This document shows, piece after piece, positions 33,575-42,870 of a stretch of DNA of 64,000 bases. Origin of the DNA: CAYNRA01 sp046296415 (GTDB taxonomy: Bacteria > Bacteroidota > Bacteroidia > Cytophagales > Spirosomataceae); NCBI GenBank assembly GCA_046296415.1, contig JBKBLN010000002.1, positions 1 through 64,000 of the forward strand, read 5' to 3'. Numbering within the stretch: the first letter of the stretch is position 1; the number at the start of each line of letters is the position of its first letter. The notes below the pieces were generated by a model that made no database searches, was not told the DNA's origin, and saw nothing but the letters and a program-made list of their open reading frames with translations. Position numbers and translations under genes: made by a program.

Positions 33575-34978
33575 TTAAGTATGTAAAGATCGATTACCTG
33601 TTGCGGCAAGTGCGGCTTCCTTAACGGCCTCCATGTAGGTAGGATGCGCGTGGGAGATTCTGGAAATATCTTCAGCACTAGCCCGAAATTCCATCGCTGT
33701 TACAGCCTCCGCAATCATATCTGCTGCTCTAGCCCCAATAATATGAACGCCTAGGATTTCATCGGTGTCCTTATCGGCCAGCATTTTAACCAAACCATCG
33801 GTATCGCCAGATGCCGTCGCACGACCTAGCGCTTTGAAAGGGAATTGACCTACCTTGTAGTTTTTACCCATCTCCTTCAACTCTTCCTCTGTAAATCCTA
33901 CAGAAGCCACCTCAGGCCAGGTGTATACAACCCCAGGGATCAATTTATAATTGATATGCGGTTTTTGTCCGGCAATGACTTCGGCCACTAAAACCCCTTC
34001 TTCTTCTGCTTTATGTGCCAACATTGCGCCGCGAACGACATCACCAATAGCATATATATGAGGAATGGACGTTTGCAAAGTATGTTCGTTGACCGGAATT
34101 TTCCCACGATCTGTTTGTAAGCCAATCTTTTCTAATTGAAGAAGATCGGTGTAAGGACGACGACCAATTGCAACCAAGCAGTAATCCCCTGTAATTTGAA
34201 CCGGCTCACCTTTCGCATTTTCAGCTGTCACGACGACCTCCTCTCCTTTATTCTCAATACCGGTCACTTTGGTTTGGAAATGGAATTCGGCTTTTAATTG
34301 TTTTTTCAATACTTTTTGAAGCTCTTTCCCCATGGTACTATCCATGGTTGGAATCATTCCTTTCGCAAACTCTACAAAGGTAACCTGAGAGCCTAATCGG
34401 GCATACACCGAGCCTAGTTCAGCTCCAATCACACCTGCACCGATCACGATGAGATGTTTTGGAATCTCCTGCAATTGAAGCGCCTCTGTGGAGGTAATGA
34501 TCCGTTTCCCATCAAAATTCATGAAGGGAAGAATGGTAGGTTTTGACCCGGTGGCAATGATGATGTTCTTTCCTGTGATTTGCTCAGTAGAACCATCCTT
34601 TTGGGTAATTTGTACGGTGTGTGCGTCCACAAATGAGCCGATACCTTGGAAAACCTGAATTTTATTTTTTTTCATCAAAAAGGCAACCCCTTGATTCATC
34701 TTCTCGACAACTCCATTTTTGCGGGTAATCATTTGAGGGAGATTTGCCTTGGGTTGGCTAATTTCGATTCCATGTTCCGCGAAATGATGACTTGCATTAT
34801 AGAAATGTTCGGAGGAATCCAATAAAGCTTTTGACGGAATACAACCTACATTTAAGCAAGTTCCACCCAAGGTAGGGTATTTCTCAATGATGGCGACACG
34901 CATGCCCAACTGAGCAGAGCGAATGGCGGAAACATATCCACCAGGGCCAGAGCCTATAACAATAACATCGAATTGCAT
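33575..34978 (-). CDS. lpdA: Dihydrolipoyl dehydrogenase (E3)
   Basis: FAD flavoprotein that reoxidises the lipoyl arm of 2-oxoacid dehydrogenases with NAD+. The 467-residue protein has the FAD site VIGSGPGGYVSAIRSAQLG, the redox-active cysteines in GGTCLNVGCIPSKALL, the NAD site VIGAGVIGAELGSVYARLG and the catalytic HAHPTYMEAVKEAA (HxxxxE) near the end. It is the third gene of the sucA-sucB-lpdA run but is separated from sucB by a perfect hairpin; E3 also serves pyruvate and branched-chain complexes, so a separate dose is plausible. Confidence 0.97.
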   Translation of the reverse strand: MQFDVIVIGSGPGGYVSAIRSAQLGMRVAIIEKYPTLGGTCLNVGCIPSKALLDSSEHFYNASHHFAEHGIEISQPKANLPQMITRKNGVVEKMNQGVAFLMKKNKIQVFQGIGSFVDAHTVQITQKDGSTEQITGKNIIIATGSKPTILPFMNFDGKRIITSTEALQLQEIPKHLIVIGAGVIGAELGSVYARLGSQVTFVEFAKGMIPTMDSTMGKELQKVLKKQLKAEFHFQTKVTGIENKGEEVVVTAENAKGEPVQITGDYCLVAIGRRPYTDLLQLEKIGLQTDRGKIPVNEHTLQTSIPHIYAIGDVVRGAMLAHKAEEEGVLVAEVIAGQKPHINYKLIPGVVYTWPEVASVGFTEEELKEMGKNYKVGQFPFKALGRATASGDTDGLVKMLADKDTDEILGVHIIGARAADMIAEAVTAMEFRASAEDISRISHAHPTYMEAVKEAALAATGNRSLHT

Positions 34979-34994
34979 ATGAATTAAAGCGTAA

Positions 34995-35018
34995 AAGGAA
35001 GGGGAAATCCCCTTCCTT
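34995..35018 (-). promoter_or_regulatory. Hairpin between sucB and lpdA
   Basis: A perfect ten-base stem AAGGAAGGGG / CCCCTTCCTT with a four-base loop, followed on the minus strand by TTTTACG. It may be a terminator of sucAB, an attenuator, or an mRNA-processing or stabilising structure. Confidence 0.7.
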
Positions 35019-35028
35019 GGTCAAAAAA

Positions 35029-36528
35029 TTAAACTTGAAGAAGCATGCGCATAGGATCTTCGAGGAGTTGTTTCACCCGAACAAGGAAACCAACTGAGTC
35101 TTTACCGTCAATGGTTCGGTGGTCATAGGAAAGAGCTACATACATGATCGGTCGAATCACAATTTCACCATTGACCACAACGGGGCGTTCCACTATATTA
35201 TGCATACCCAAGATGGCCGATTGCGGTGCATTGATAATCGGAGTAGACAACATCGAACCAAAAATACCCCCATTCGTGATTGTGAAAGTACCCCCGGTCA
35301 TTTCATCGACAGTCAATTTATTGTCACGTGCTTTTACTGCCAGACGAACAACTTCACTTTCAATCTCAGCAAAGCTCATTTTCTCGGCATTCCGGATCAC
35401 CGGCACGACAAGGCCCCGAGGTGCTGAAACCGCAATGGAAATATCTGTAAAGTCATTGTAGACCACTTCTTCCCCATCGATAAAGGCATTGACAACTGGA
35501 AACTCTTGCAAAGCAATGGAGCAGGCCTTGGTAAAGAAGGACATAAATCCAAGCCCGACGCCGTGGGTATCTTTAAATTTATCTTTGTACTGTTTCCGAA
35601 GATCCATGATTGGCTTCATGTCGACTTCATTGAAAGTTGTCAACATAGCCGTCTCATTTTTCACAGCCACCAAGCGGCGAGAAATGGTTTTGCGAAGGGA
35701 GGACATTTTTTCGCGACGGGATCCTCGGCTATCCAAACTTGGGGTAGCTTTTGGAGCTGTCGGGGTGGCTACGGGAGCAGCTACCGGCTTATGAGCTTTC
35801 AATGCATCCTCTTTTGTAATGCGCCCGCCCACACCCGAACCTTGTACAGCTTCGGCTGAGATACCTTTTTCTGCCAAAACTTTGGCGGCTGCTGGGGACG
35901 GATGTCCGGCGGCATAGGTGGTAGAAGCTCCTGATGTAGGAGCAGACGAAGGCGCAGCCGAGGTAGGTGACACCGGAGTGGCTTGGGCAGCTCCCCCCAC
36001 AATGGTGGCGACTACCGATCCCACAGGTACTGTACTACCCGCTTCTGCTTGAATCGTCAAAATGCCAGCGGCAGGTGCAGGTAATTCAAATGTCGCTTTG
36101 TCAGATTCTAATTCACAAATGACTTCATCAAGAGCGACTACATCACCTGATTTTTTTGACCAGGAGGCGATGGTTACCTCGGTAATGGATTCACCAACTG
36201 TGGGAATGGTAACTGAGGTCGTGGTGGCTTCGGAAGCCGCAGGAGATGTGGCGACTGATGGAGCCGCTGCTTCAGGTGCTACCTGTGCAGATGCGGAGGC
36301 TTCGATACGGCAGATTGCTGAACCAATGGGAAGTGTTTCTCCTTCCTGAGCTATTATTCGCAGAATACCTTCACCTTCTGCAGGAAGTTCAAATGTCGCT
36401 TTATCCGATTCCAGTTCACACAAAACTTCATCCATTTTGACGTGATCACCGTCTTTTTTTACCCACGTGGCGATGGTTACTTCTGTTACCGATTCCCCAA
36501 CTGAGGGTACCTTCATTTCTATTGCCAT
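35029..36528 (-). CDS. sucB: Dihydrolipoyl succinyltransferase (E2) with two lipoyl domains
   Basis: E2 core of the 2-oxoglutarate dehydrogenase complex, moving the succinyl group from the lipoyl arm to CoA. The 499-residue protein has two lipoyl domains with lipoylated lysines in ELESDKATFELPA at K43 and K143, exactly 100 residues apart, separated by an Ala/Pro linker. Next come an E3-binding domain (SPAAAKVLAEKGISAEAVQG, about 210-245) and the catalytic domain with LSYDHRTIDGKDSVGF. Most SucB proteins have one lipoyl domain, so the duplication is noteworthy. It is 10 bases after sucA. Confidence 0.95.
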   Translation of the reverse strand: MAIEMKVPSVGESVTEVTIATWVKKDGDHVKMDEVLCELESDKATFELPAEGEGILRIIAQEGETLPIGSAICRIEASASAQVAPEAAAPSVATSPAASEATTTSVTIPTVGESITEVTIASWSKKSGDVVALDEVICELESDKATFELPAPAAGILTIQAEAGSTVPVGSVVATIVGGAAQATPVSPTSAAPSSAPTSGASTTYAAGHPSPAAAKVLAEKGISAEAVQGSGVGGRITKEDALKAHKPVAAPVATPTAPKATPSLDSRGSRREKMSSLRKTISRRLVAVKNETAMLTTFNEVDMKPIMDLRKQYKDKFKDTHGVGLGFMSFFTKACSIALQEFPVVNAFIDGEEVVYNDFTDISIAVSAPRGLVVPVIRNAEKMSFAEIESEVVRLAVKARDNKLTVDEMTGGTFTITNGGIFGSMLSTPIINAPQSAILGMHNIVERPVVVNGEIVIRPIMYVALSYDHRTIDGKDSVGFLVRVKQLLEDPMRMLLQV

Positions 36529-36538
36529 GATAAACGAA

Positions 36539-39313
36539 TTATTTTTTTAGATCAAAAGCCTTGTTGATTATTTCTTGCTGTTCCCGAACATGGAATTTGG
36601 TGTAACCAGTCGCGGGAGATGCACTTTTCTTACGCGAGATGATATCATCGATCCCAATCTCTGGGAATTCACGCAAAATGAATGTCCAGGCACCCATATT
36701 CATTGGCTCCTCTTGTACCCAGAAGGTTTCTGGTTTTTTGTATTGAGCTAAATAGGCTTCAATTTGCGTTTTGGGGAATGGATGCAGCTGTTCGACCCGG
36801 ATAATGGCAATATCTTTACGTTGCTCGGCCTGCTGTCTTTCCAAAAGCTCCCAATAAATTTTACCTGAACAGAATAAAACTCGTTTTACTTTCTTAGGGT
36901 CGGCATACGAATCACCAAATGTTTCTTGGAAGCGTGTTTCACCAAGGAAGTCCTCCATTGGGGATACCGCCATCGGGTGCCGAAGCATCGATTTGGGTGA
37001 CATGTGAATACAAGGCTTCCGGTACGGTAAAGCAAGTTGTCTTCTTAACATGTGGAAGAAGTTGGCTGGCGTTGTACAGTTACAGACGTACATATTGTAC
37101 TCGGCTGAAAGCTGTAGGAAACGTTCTGGCCGGGCGTTGGAGTGTTCTGGGCCCTGGCCCTCGTATCCATGAGGTAGAAGGAGAACTAACCCATTCATGG
37201 CATTCCATTTTGACTCGGTAGCGGCAATGAATTGATCCACCATAATCTGGGCTCCGTTGACAAAATCACCGAACTGAGCTTCCCAAATCACAAGTGCGTT
37301 TGGATTAGCCATGGCATATCCGTATTCAAATCCCATCACACCGTACTCAGAGAGGAAGGAATTGTAAATTTCAAATTTACCTTGGCCTTCTTTTATGTGA
37401 GCAAGTGAATTATGGATCTCATTGGTCTGAATATCATGTAGAACTGCATGACGGTGCGAAAATGTACCGCGTTGTACGTCTTGTCCCGACATTCTCACCC
37501 ATCTTCCATCTTGCAAAATAGATCCAAAAGCAAGTAATTCACCGGCGGCCCAGTTAAAAGGTTTGTTCCCCGCGAAGATTTCTTTCCGCTCCTCTATTAC
37601 TTTTTCTATTTGCTTGATTGGGGTAAATCCTTCGGGTAGTTTCACTAGCGCAGCGCCGACTTCTTGAAGAATATCCTTTGAAATACCCGTAACAGGGGAT
37701 TGTTCAAAATCTTCCGGTTTTGAACGACGTAACTTTGCCCAATCCAACTCTAGTTTTGGAAGCTGGTATGGAAGTTGATTTTGCTTTACTTTATTCAACA
37801 AATCTTGAAGATTATTGTCGAATTCGGCTTTCATTTGATTGGCTAGAGATTCATCCAATGCTCCTTTCTCTTGCAAATATTTGATGTAAATTTCGCGAGG
37901 ATTGGGGTGTTTGGAAATAATTTGGTACATCGTTGGCTGGGTGAATCTAGGTTCATCAGCTTCGTTGTGTCCATGTTTCCGGTAACAAATCATATCAATG
38001 AATACATCTCGGTTGAATTCTTGACGGAATTCAATTGCCAATTGCATCGCAAAAACCACGGCCTCAGGATCATCTCCATTTACATGGAAAATAGGGGTGT
38101 CCAAAATTTTGGCAACGTCCGAACAATACAAGCTTGATCGTGCGTCTTGATTATCGGTGGTAAATCCAACCTGGTTGTTGATGATGAAATGCAAAGCCCC
38201 ACCGACATAATACGCTGGCAAATTAGACATTTGCGCAACTTCGTAGACAATTCCTTGGCCTGCCAAAGAGGCATCCCCGTGGATGATGATTGGTAGGATT
38301 TTGTCGTAGATATCGTCAAAGGTATTCGACTTTGTTGTTCCTTCACTTTCAAAATGGGCATCGGCTCGGGCACGTGCATAGCCAAGTACGACAGGGTCTA
38401 CCGCCTCTAGGTGGGAAGGATTGGCCATCAATTTCATGGAGACTCGCTGGCCACTAGGCGTTTCAATCTGAGATGAATACCCCATGTGGTATTTTACGTC
38501 ACCGTCGGAAAATTCCAAGGTTGGAATATTTTCTTCAAACTCGTTGAATACCTGATCATAGGGCTTTTGCATGATATTGGTCAAGACATTCAACCGACCG
38601 CGATGGGCCATTCCAATGACCACTTCCTCCACGCCTAATTCAGCCCCTTTTAAAATGGCAGCATCAAGCCCTGGAATGGTGGATTCACCACCCTCGAGAG
38701 AAAAGCGTTTTTTACCCAAGAACTTGGTATGCAAGAAACCTTCAAACGCTACAGCGGAATTCAGCTTACTTAAAATCCGCTTTTTCTGATCGAGCGTTGG
38801 ATTGAAATTGAGGTATTCTTGCTCGATTTTTCGACGGAACCAACTTTTAATTTGGCGATCTCGGATGTAAATGTATTCAAAACCGATGTTTCCGGTGTAG
38901 ACTTTCTTCAAGGCTTGAACAATATCCCGAAGGGTTGCTGGGCGACCAAACACTTGAACACCCGCGTGAAACACGGTATCCAGATCTGCTTCCGATAAAT
39001 TAAAGTCGGCTAACTCCAAATTGGGGTTAAACTTGCGTTTAGGATACAGCGGATCGATGGAAGCCATCATGTGTCCACGAGCCCGGTAACCACGAATTAG
39101 GTGAACCACCTCAATTTCTTTGGCTACGTGGTCGCTTGATGGGGCTGAGCCCGCATGGGTTGCACCTTCGGCTTGCCAGGTTTTCGAAAATTCAAAACCC
39201 TTGAAAAAGTTTTGCCAACTTTCGTCAACAGAGGAGGGATCTTGTTTGTATTGTTGATAAAGAGAATCTAAAGCAGCTACATCGGCATTAGCAATGTACG
39301 AAAATGGATCCAT
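36539..39313 (-). CDS. sucA: 2-oxoglutarate dehydrogenase E1
   Basis: Thiamine-diphosphate enzyme that decarboxylates 2-oxoglutarate in the TCA cycle. The 924-residue protein begins PFSYIANADVAALDSLYQQY, includes HLIRGYRARGHMMASIDPL, the ThDP-binding region DASLAGQGIVYEVAQMSNL, CYRKHGHNEADEPRFTQP and, in the C-terminal half, QDVQRGTFSHRHAVL and RPERFLQLSAEYNMYV. The Glu/His arrangement of the KGD family is intact. It heads sucA-sucB-lpdA, with a candidate promoter upstream. Confidence 0.97.
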   Translation of the reverse strand: MDPFSYIANADVAALDSLYQQYKQDPSSVDESWQNFFKGFEFSKTWQAEGATHAGSAPSSDHVAKEIEVVHLIRGYRARGHMMASIDPLYPKRKFNPNLELADFNLSEADLDTVFHAGVQVFGRPATLRDIVQALKKVYTGNIGFEYIYIRDRQIKSWFRRKIEQEYLNFNPTLDQKKRILSKLNSAVAFEGFLHTKFLGKKRFSLEGGESTIPGLDAAILKGAELGVEEVVIGMAHRGRLNVLTNIMQKPYDQVFNEFEENIPTLEFSDGDVKYHMGYSSQIETPSGQRVSMKLMANPSHLEAVDPVVLGYARARADAHFESEGTTKSNTFDDIYDKILPIIIHGDASLAGQGIVYEVAQMSNLPAYYVGGALHFIINNQVGFTTDNQDARSSLYCSDVAKILDTPIFHVNGDDPEAVVFAMQLAIEFRQEFNRDVFIDMICYRKHGHNEADEPRFTQPTMYQIISKHPNPREIYIKYLQEKGALDESLANQMKAEFDNNLQDLLNKVKQNQLPYQLPKLELDWAKLRRSKPEDFEQSPVTGISKDILQEVGAALVKLPEGFTPIKQIEKVIEERKEIFAGNKPFNWAAGELLAFGSILQDGRWVRMSGQDVQRGTFSHRHAVLHDIQTNEIHNSLAHIKEGQGKFEIYNSFLSEYGVMGFEYGYAMANPNALVIWEAQFGDFVNGAQIMVDQFIAATESKWNAMNGLVLLLPHGYEGQGPEHSNARPERFLQLSAEYNMYVCNCTTPANFFHMLRRQLALPYRKPCIHMSPKSMLRHPMAVSPMEDFLGETRFQETFGDSYADPKKVKRVLFCSGKIYWELLERQQAEQRKDIAIIRVEQLHPFPKTQIEAYLAQYKKPETFWVQEEPMNMGAWTFILREFPEIGIDDIISRKKSASPATGYTKFHVREQQEIINKAFDLKK

Positions 39314-39349
39314 TCGTTATTAAGTTATCTTCTGAATTGATAGTAAATG

Positions 39350-39357
39350 CAAAGTTA
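39350..39357 (-). promoter_or_regulatory. Candidate -7 element for sucA
   Basis: On the minus strand TAACTTTG, a full TAnnTTTG match, 36 bases before the sucA start. A TTTG (39384-39381) lies 23 bases upstream, slightly wider than usual. The rest of the gap (to 39500) shows nothing else. Confidence 0.5.
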
Positions 39358-39500
39358 GAACATCATGGGTAATTCCTTAACAAAAATCTTGGATATTTAT
39401 TTGATTTTTATGTGAATTTTCCAAAACGAATATTTTGTGTTTTTCCGGCAAAGAACCAAATTTTAAGCCACAAATGTTGTATTTTTTCATCAAGCATTGG

Positions 39501-40433
39501 TCACATAAAGTCAAAGATTGTGGTTTGATTCCCCGCCTTGGCACCCTCATAACGGAAGAAGATTTGAAATTGCCCGGGCGTATTGGGAGTTTGGAAATTT
39601 TGGGGGTACACACTTTGTGGTCGAGGGTCGTATGCTACACCAAGCCGGATTCCTTCTGAAACCCGAAACTCTCCCCATCCAACCATTTTCCAAGGTTGTG
39701 CTAGGGCTTCATTTTGTTCATATCGGACCGACCCTCCGAGGCCTAATCGATTGCCTATCCAGAATTTAGTATCAACATGGACTGCTTGAGGGCTAATCGA
39801 CCCTTTTTCGCCTCGCCAGTACGTACCTCCTACATACCAAGCATTGGAATCACCTGATTTTAGTAAATAACCGATCTGCAGGATGGTAGGATGAATTCGA
39901 GGATCAAACAAAGGTTGTCTTCTCCCGATGCTTGGTTTGGAGAGGCCAATCATAAAATGGTCACGCACTAACATACCCCCTAGTCCAAAACTAGGGTCTA
40001 CGACACGGCGGTTATCAAATCCTGAATTAAAGAAGGTCCGGAAGCGACCTACCCCCTGCACGCCTGCCCGAACTTGCCAGCCATTGGCCAAATTCCAACT
40101 GTGGGCGGCCCCAAGAGTTAATCCTGAACTCGGAAAATTAGCTAAGTTGGTATTGAAACCTTGGAAGCCCCAACCCGTACGGCCATTCGCCAAGGTACCC
40201 TCAGCGGATAAAACTTGACCGATTTGGTTCGGACGGATGGTGCCGTTTAATTGATTAAACAAAACAGCATTGAGGTTAAAATACCCCTTGGCGCCTGCAA
40301 ATGCAGGATTTAAGGCTAAGGGGTTGAATCCATAGGCATCGTACAATGGTTGTTGAGCGAACACCCCACTCGATAAACCGGTGAGAAATAGGCCCCAAAG
40401 GAGCCTCTTCAATCGTTGTTGAGTTGTATCCAT
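39501..40433 (-). CDS. PorP/SprF family type IX secretion membrane protein
   Basis: A 310-residue outer-membrane beta-barrel. A signal peptide (LLWGLFLTGLSSGVFAQ) is followed by the family hallmark QPLYDAYGFNPLALNPAFAG at about residues 28-47, then beta-strands with FNQLNGTIRPNQIG and GWGFQGFNTNLANF, and the C-terminal FQIFFRYEG. PorP/SprF proteins help anchor or deliver specific surface proteins (for example gliding adhesins) through the type IX secretion system. It stands alone here, without the large gliding-motility/SprB-like partner that often lies upstream. Possible surface-protein client elsewhere. Confidence 0.9.
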   Translation of the reverse strand: MDTTQQRLKRLLWGLFLTGLSSGVFAQQPLYDAYGFNPLALNPAFAGAKGYFNLNAVLFNQLNGTIRPNQIGQVLSAEGTLANGRTGWGFQGFNTNLANFPSSGLTLGAAHSWNLANGWQVRAGVQGVGRFRTFFNSGFDNRRVVDPSFGLGGMLVRDHFMIGLSKPSIGRRQPLFDPRIHPTILQIGYLLKSGDSNAWYVGGTYWRGEKGSISPQAVHVDTKFWIGNRLGLGGSVRYEQNEALAQPWKMVGWGEFRVSEGIRLGVAYDPRPQSVYPQNFQTPNTPGQFQIFFRYEGAKAGNQTTIFDFM

Positions 40434-40539
40434 AGAACAATATTACCACATTTACTCCATAACCCACTGAAGTCAAGTTGTTAAATTTATATAGATGACT
40501 TTTCTGGATTAAAATTTGTTTTTGACCTACCCATATCAA

Positions 40540-40568
40540 CTTGAACCTGTATATTTGCTATATTTTTG
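40540..40568 (+). promoter_or_regulatory. Candidate promoter of purK
   Basis: CTTG (40540-40543), 17 bases, TATTTTTG (40561-40568), ending 5 bases before the purK start; a second TATATTTG lies at 40550-40557. The -7 matches are full; the -33 is weak. Confidence 0.45.
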
Positions 40569-40573
40569 AATTT

Positions 40574-41716
40574 ATGACAAATATTTCTTCTCCCGTGGTG
40601 GGTATATTAGGTGGTGGTCAATTGGGCCGCATGTTGTTGCAAGCAGCCATTGACTTGGACATACAGGCACATGTGTTGGATCCTGATCCAGAGGCCTCTT
40701 GCCGAAGCTTGACTCCTCATTTTACGGTTGGATCTTTGAAAGACTTCGAGACCGTGATGGCTTTTGGACAAGCATGTGATTACCTCACCATTGAAATTGA
40801 GGATGTCAATTTAGATGCATTGGAGGCGTTGGAGGCTCAAGGTAAAAAGGTCTATCCCCAGCCACGAGTGCTTCGGACTATACAAAATAAACGAATTCAG
40901 AAAAATTACTTTTTAGATCGACACCTTCCCACCTCACCCTTTATACCTTTAGAGCATTGGGAGGGTTATTCGGGTCCTTTTCCGGTGGTACAAAAGGTGG
41001 AAACGGGAGGCTATGATGGCCGAGGTGTTCAAGTGCTTCGGGGCCCAGAGGATATGTCCAAGGTTTTGCCAGGACCTTCCTTTTTGGAAGCCTACATACC
41101 CTTTGAGAAAGAGCTTGCTGTGGTAGTTGGACGATCTGCCACGGGAGAAGTAGCTACTTTTCCGGTGGTCGAGATGGTCTTTCACCCGGAGGCGAATCTC
41201 GTCGAATATTTATTCTCCCCCGCTTGTATCTCCGAGGAACTGTCGAGGAAGGCACAAAAAATAGCTGTGGGCGCGGCTGAGGCCTTGGAGGTAGTCGGTA
41301 TATTGGCGGTGGAGATGTTTTTATTGCCTTCGGGGGAGATTCTTATCAACGAATGTGCTCCTCGACCTCACAATAGTGGTCATCATACACTACGAGCCAA
41401 TGATGTCTCTCAATTTGAGCAACATTGGCGTGCCATTTTGGGTTGGCCACTCGGAGATACGAGTGCCCACTGCCCAGCCGCATTGGTCAATGTATTGGGG
41501 TCTGAAGGATTCCATGGTCCGGCAATTTACGAGGGTTTGGATGAAGTGCTTCGGATGCCGGGAGTTCATCCATTTTTATATGGAAAGAAAATCACCAAGC
41601 CATTTCGAAAAATGGGTCATGTCACCATTTTAGGGCCAGATCTTGAAAGTTTAAGAGAAAAAGTAGATTTAGTTCAACAACATTTACACGTTAAATCAAG
41701 CGAAATTCATGGTTAG
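40574..41716 (+). CDS. purK: 5-(carboxyamino)imidazole ribonucleotide synthase
   Basis: ATP-grasp enzyme that carboxylates aminoimidazole ribonucleotide with bicarbonate in purine synthesis. The 380-residue protein begins SSPVVGILGGGQLGRMLLQA, then LTIEIEDVNLDALEALE, VVQKVETGGYDGRGVQVL (glycine-rich ATP loop), LAVEMFLLPSGEILINECAPRPHNSGH. Start ATG 40574 is chosen because it opens the fold and leaves out an AT-rich leader. It overlaps purE by 8 bases; together they do the two-step carboxylation used by most bacteria. Confidence 0.95.
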   Translation: MTNISSPVVGILGGGQLGRMLLQAAIDLDIQAHVLDPDPEASCRSLTPHFTVGSLKDFETVMAFGQACDYLTIEIEDVNLDALEALEAQGKKVYPQPRVLRTIQNKRIQKNYFLDRHLPTSPFIPLEHWEGYSGPFPVVQKVETGGYDGRGVQVLRGPEDMSKVLPGPSFLEAYIPFEKELAVVVGRSATGEVATFPVVEMVFHPEANLVEYLFSPACISEELSRKAQKIAVGAAEALEVVGILAVEMFLLPSGEILINECAPRPHNSGHHTLRANDVSQFEQHWRAILGWPLGDTSAHCPAALVNVLGSEGFHGPAIYEGLDEVLRMPGVHPFLYGKKITKPFRKMGHVTILGPDLESLREKVDLVQQHLHVKSSEIHG

Positions 41717-42200
41717 TATTGTTATGGGTAGTCAATCCGACTGGCCAATCATGTCAGGTGCTACGGAGTACCTTTCCTTATTGGGAGTTCCATTTGAAGT
41801 GGATGTGGTCTCGGCACACCGCACGCCTCGAAAATTAATCGATTTTGCTGAAAATGCTGCCTCGCGTGGTGTCAAGGTGATCATCGCGGGAGCTGGTGGT
41901 GCGGCTCATTTGCCGGGCATGGTGGCAGCAAGCACTCATCTTCCGGTGATAGGAGTACCTATCAAATCAAGCAACTCCATCGATGGTTGGGATTCTGTTC
42001 TATCGATTCTCCAAATGCCCACGGGTGTTCCGGTGGCGACTGTTGCCTTGAATGGAGCAAAAAATGCAGGTATATTAGCTGCCCAATTGGTAGGATTGTA
42101 TGATCCCGTGGTGGCATCGGGACTTCAAGCCTTTAAAAAAGACTTAATTGCGCAAGTCGATAAAATGAGTGAAGAAATTCAAACTAATTCTGTAAAATGA
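41709..42200 (+). CDS. purE: N5-carboxyaminoimidazole ribonucleotide mutase
   Basis: Rearranges N5-CAIR to CAIR, the step after PurK. The 163-residue class I enzyme has IVMGSQSDWPIMSGA, the AHRTPRKLIDFAENAA segment with the catalytic histidine, and VIIAGAGGAAHLPGMVAAST, all characteristic. Normal length. It overlaps purK by 8 bases and the LysM gene by 4 bases (ATGA), so all three are cotranslated. Confidence 0.97.
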   Translation: MVSIVMGSQSDWPIMSGATEYLSLLGVPFEVDVVSAHRTPRKLIDFAENAASRGVKVIIAGAGGAAHLPGMVAASTHLPVIGVPIKSSNSIDGWDSVLSILQMPTGVPVATVALNGAKNAGILAAQLVGLYDPVVASGLQAFKKDLIAQVDKMSEEIQTNSVK

Positions 42201-42829
42201 GTCAAGAGTCCCCAAAAAGAAACCGCGAGGAGAGTAATAGCTTACCTATGGTGGTATTGCTAATTTTAGTCGGTATCGTTTGCTTGTTTTTATTTATTGG
42301 TTGGAAGTATGTATCTGATGAACCCTCTACCATCAGTGAACTTACCCCGACGACACCAGAAGAGATGTTGAAGAGTTTACCGGAGGAAAATGAAGTAACC
42401 TCTTCGGCAGAGGAAGAAGATCTTGGCTCGGAGGACTTGGTCACCGATGCCAAAATAGAGAAAATTGAACCCATTCAAGAGACTAAATCAACTGAAAAGG
42501 AATCCACCTCCCAAGGTACAGGGAATCGGCATCAGCATATCGTTCAGGCGAATGAGACCCTATTCAGTATTGCAACACGGTACAACATTTCGATGGAAAC
42601 CATGAAAAAGCTAAATCCGACTGTCGACCCCAATTCCATCAAAGTGGGCATAACCAGTTTGTCGGTACCCGTACAGGCGATCCATACCGTTGGACCGGGA
42701 GATATTTTGCGTGTCGTCGCCTCAAAATATGGGATCACTGTGGAGCAGCTAATGAAAGCCAATGGGAAAAGTAAAAACTTTGCGGAGCGCGGGGAGAAAC
42801 TTGTGATACCCCACGCCCAAAGGCAATAA
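42197..42829 (+). CDS. Membrane-anchored protein with two LysM domains
   Basis: A 210-residue protein with a short cytoplasmic N-terminus, one membrane helix (LPMVVLLILVGIVCLFLFIGW, about 17-37), a long acidic Glu/Thr/Ser linker (about 45-110) and two LysM domains: HIVQANETLFSIATRYNISMETMKKLNP and HTVGPGDILRVVASKYGITVEQLMKANG. LysM binds peptidoglycan, so the protein probably connects membrane and cell wall; it may have a septal or morphogenetic role. It is the last gene of purK-purE-LysM, with no link in function apparent, and ends just before a strong terminator. Confidence 0.85.
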   Translation: MSQESPKRNREESNSLPMVVLLILVGIVCLFLFIGWKYVSDEPSTISELTPTTPEEMLKSLPEENEVTSSAEEEDLGSEDLVTDAKIEKIEPIQETKSTEKESTSQGTGNRHQHIVQANETLFSIATRYNISMETMKKLNPTVDPNSIKVGITSLSVPVQAIHTVGPGDILRVVASKYGITVEQLMKANGKSKNFAERGEKLVIPHAQRQ

Positions 42830-42832
42830 GGC

Positions 42833-42870
42833 AAAAAAAGGCGATTTGATGATCAAATCGCCTTTTTTTT
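42833..42870. terminator. Bidirectional terminator after the LysM gene
   Basis: A perfect ten-base stem GGCGATTTGA / TCAAATCGCC with a three-base loop, flanked by seven A and eight T. Shared by the converging gene at 42869. Confidence 0.95.

Noticed and set aside
39377..39613. 78-codon minus-strand frame across the end of the porP-like gene and the spacer
   Set aside because: Overlaps a recognised gene in another frame and has no signal or domain.
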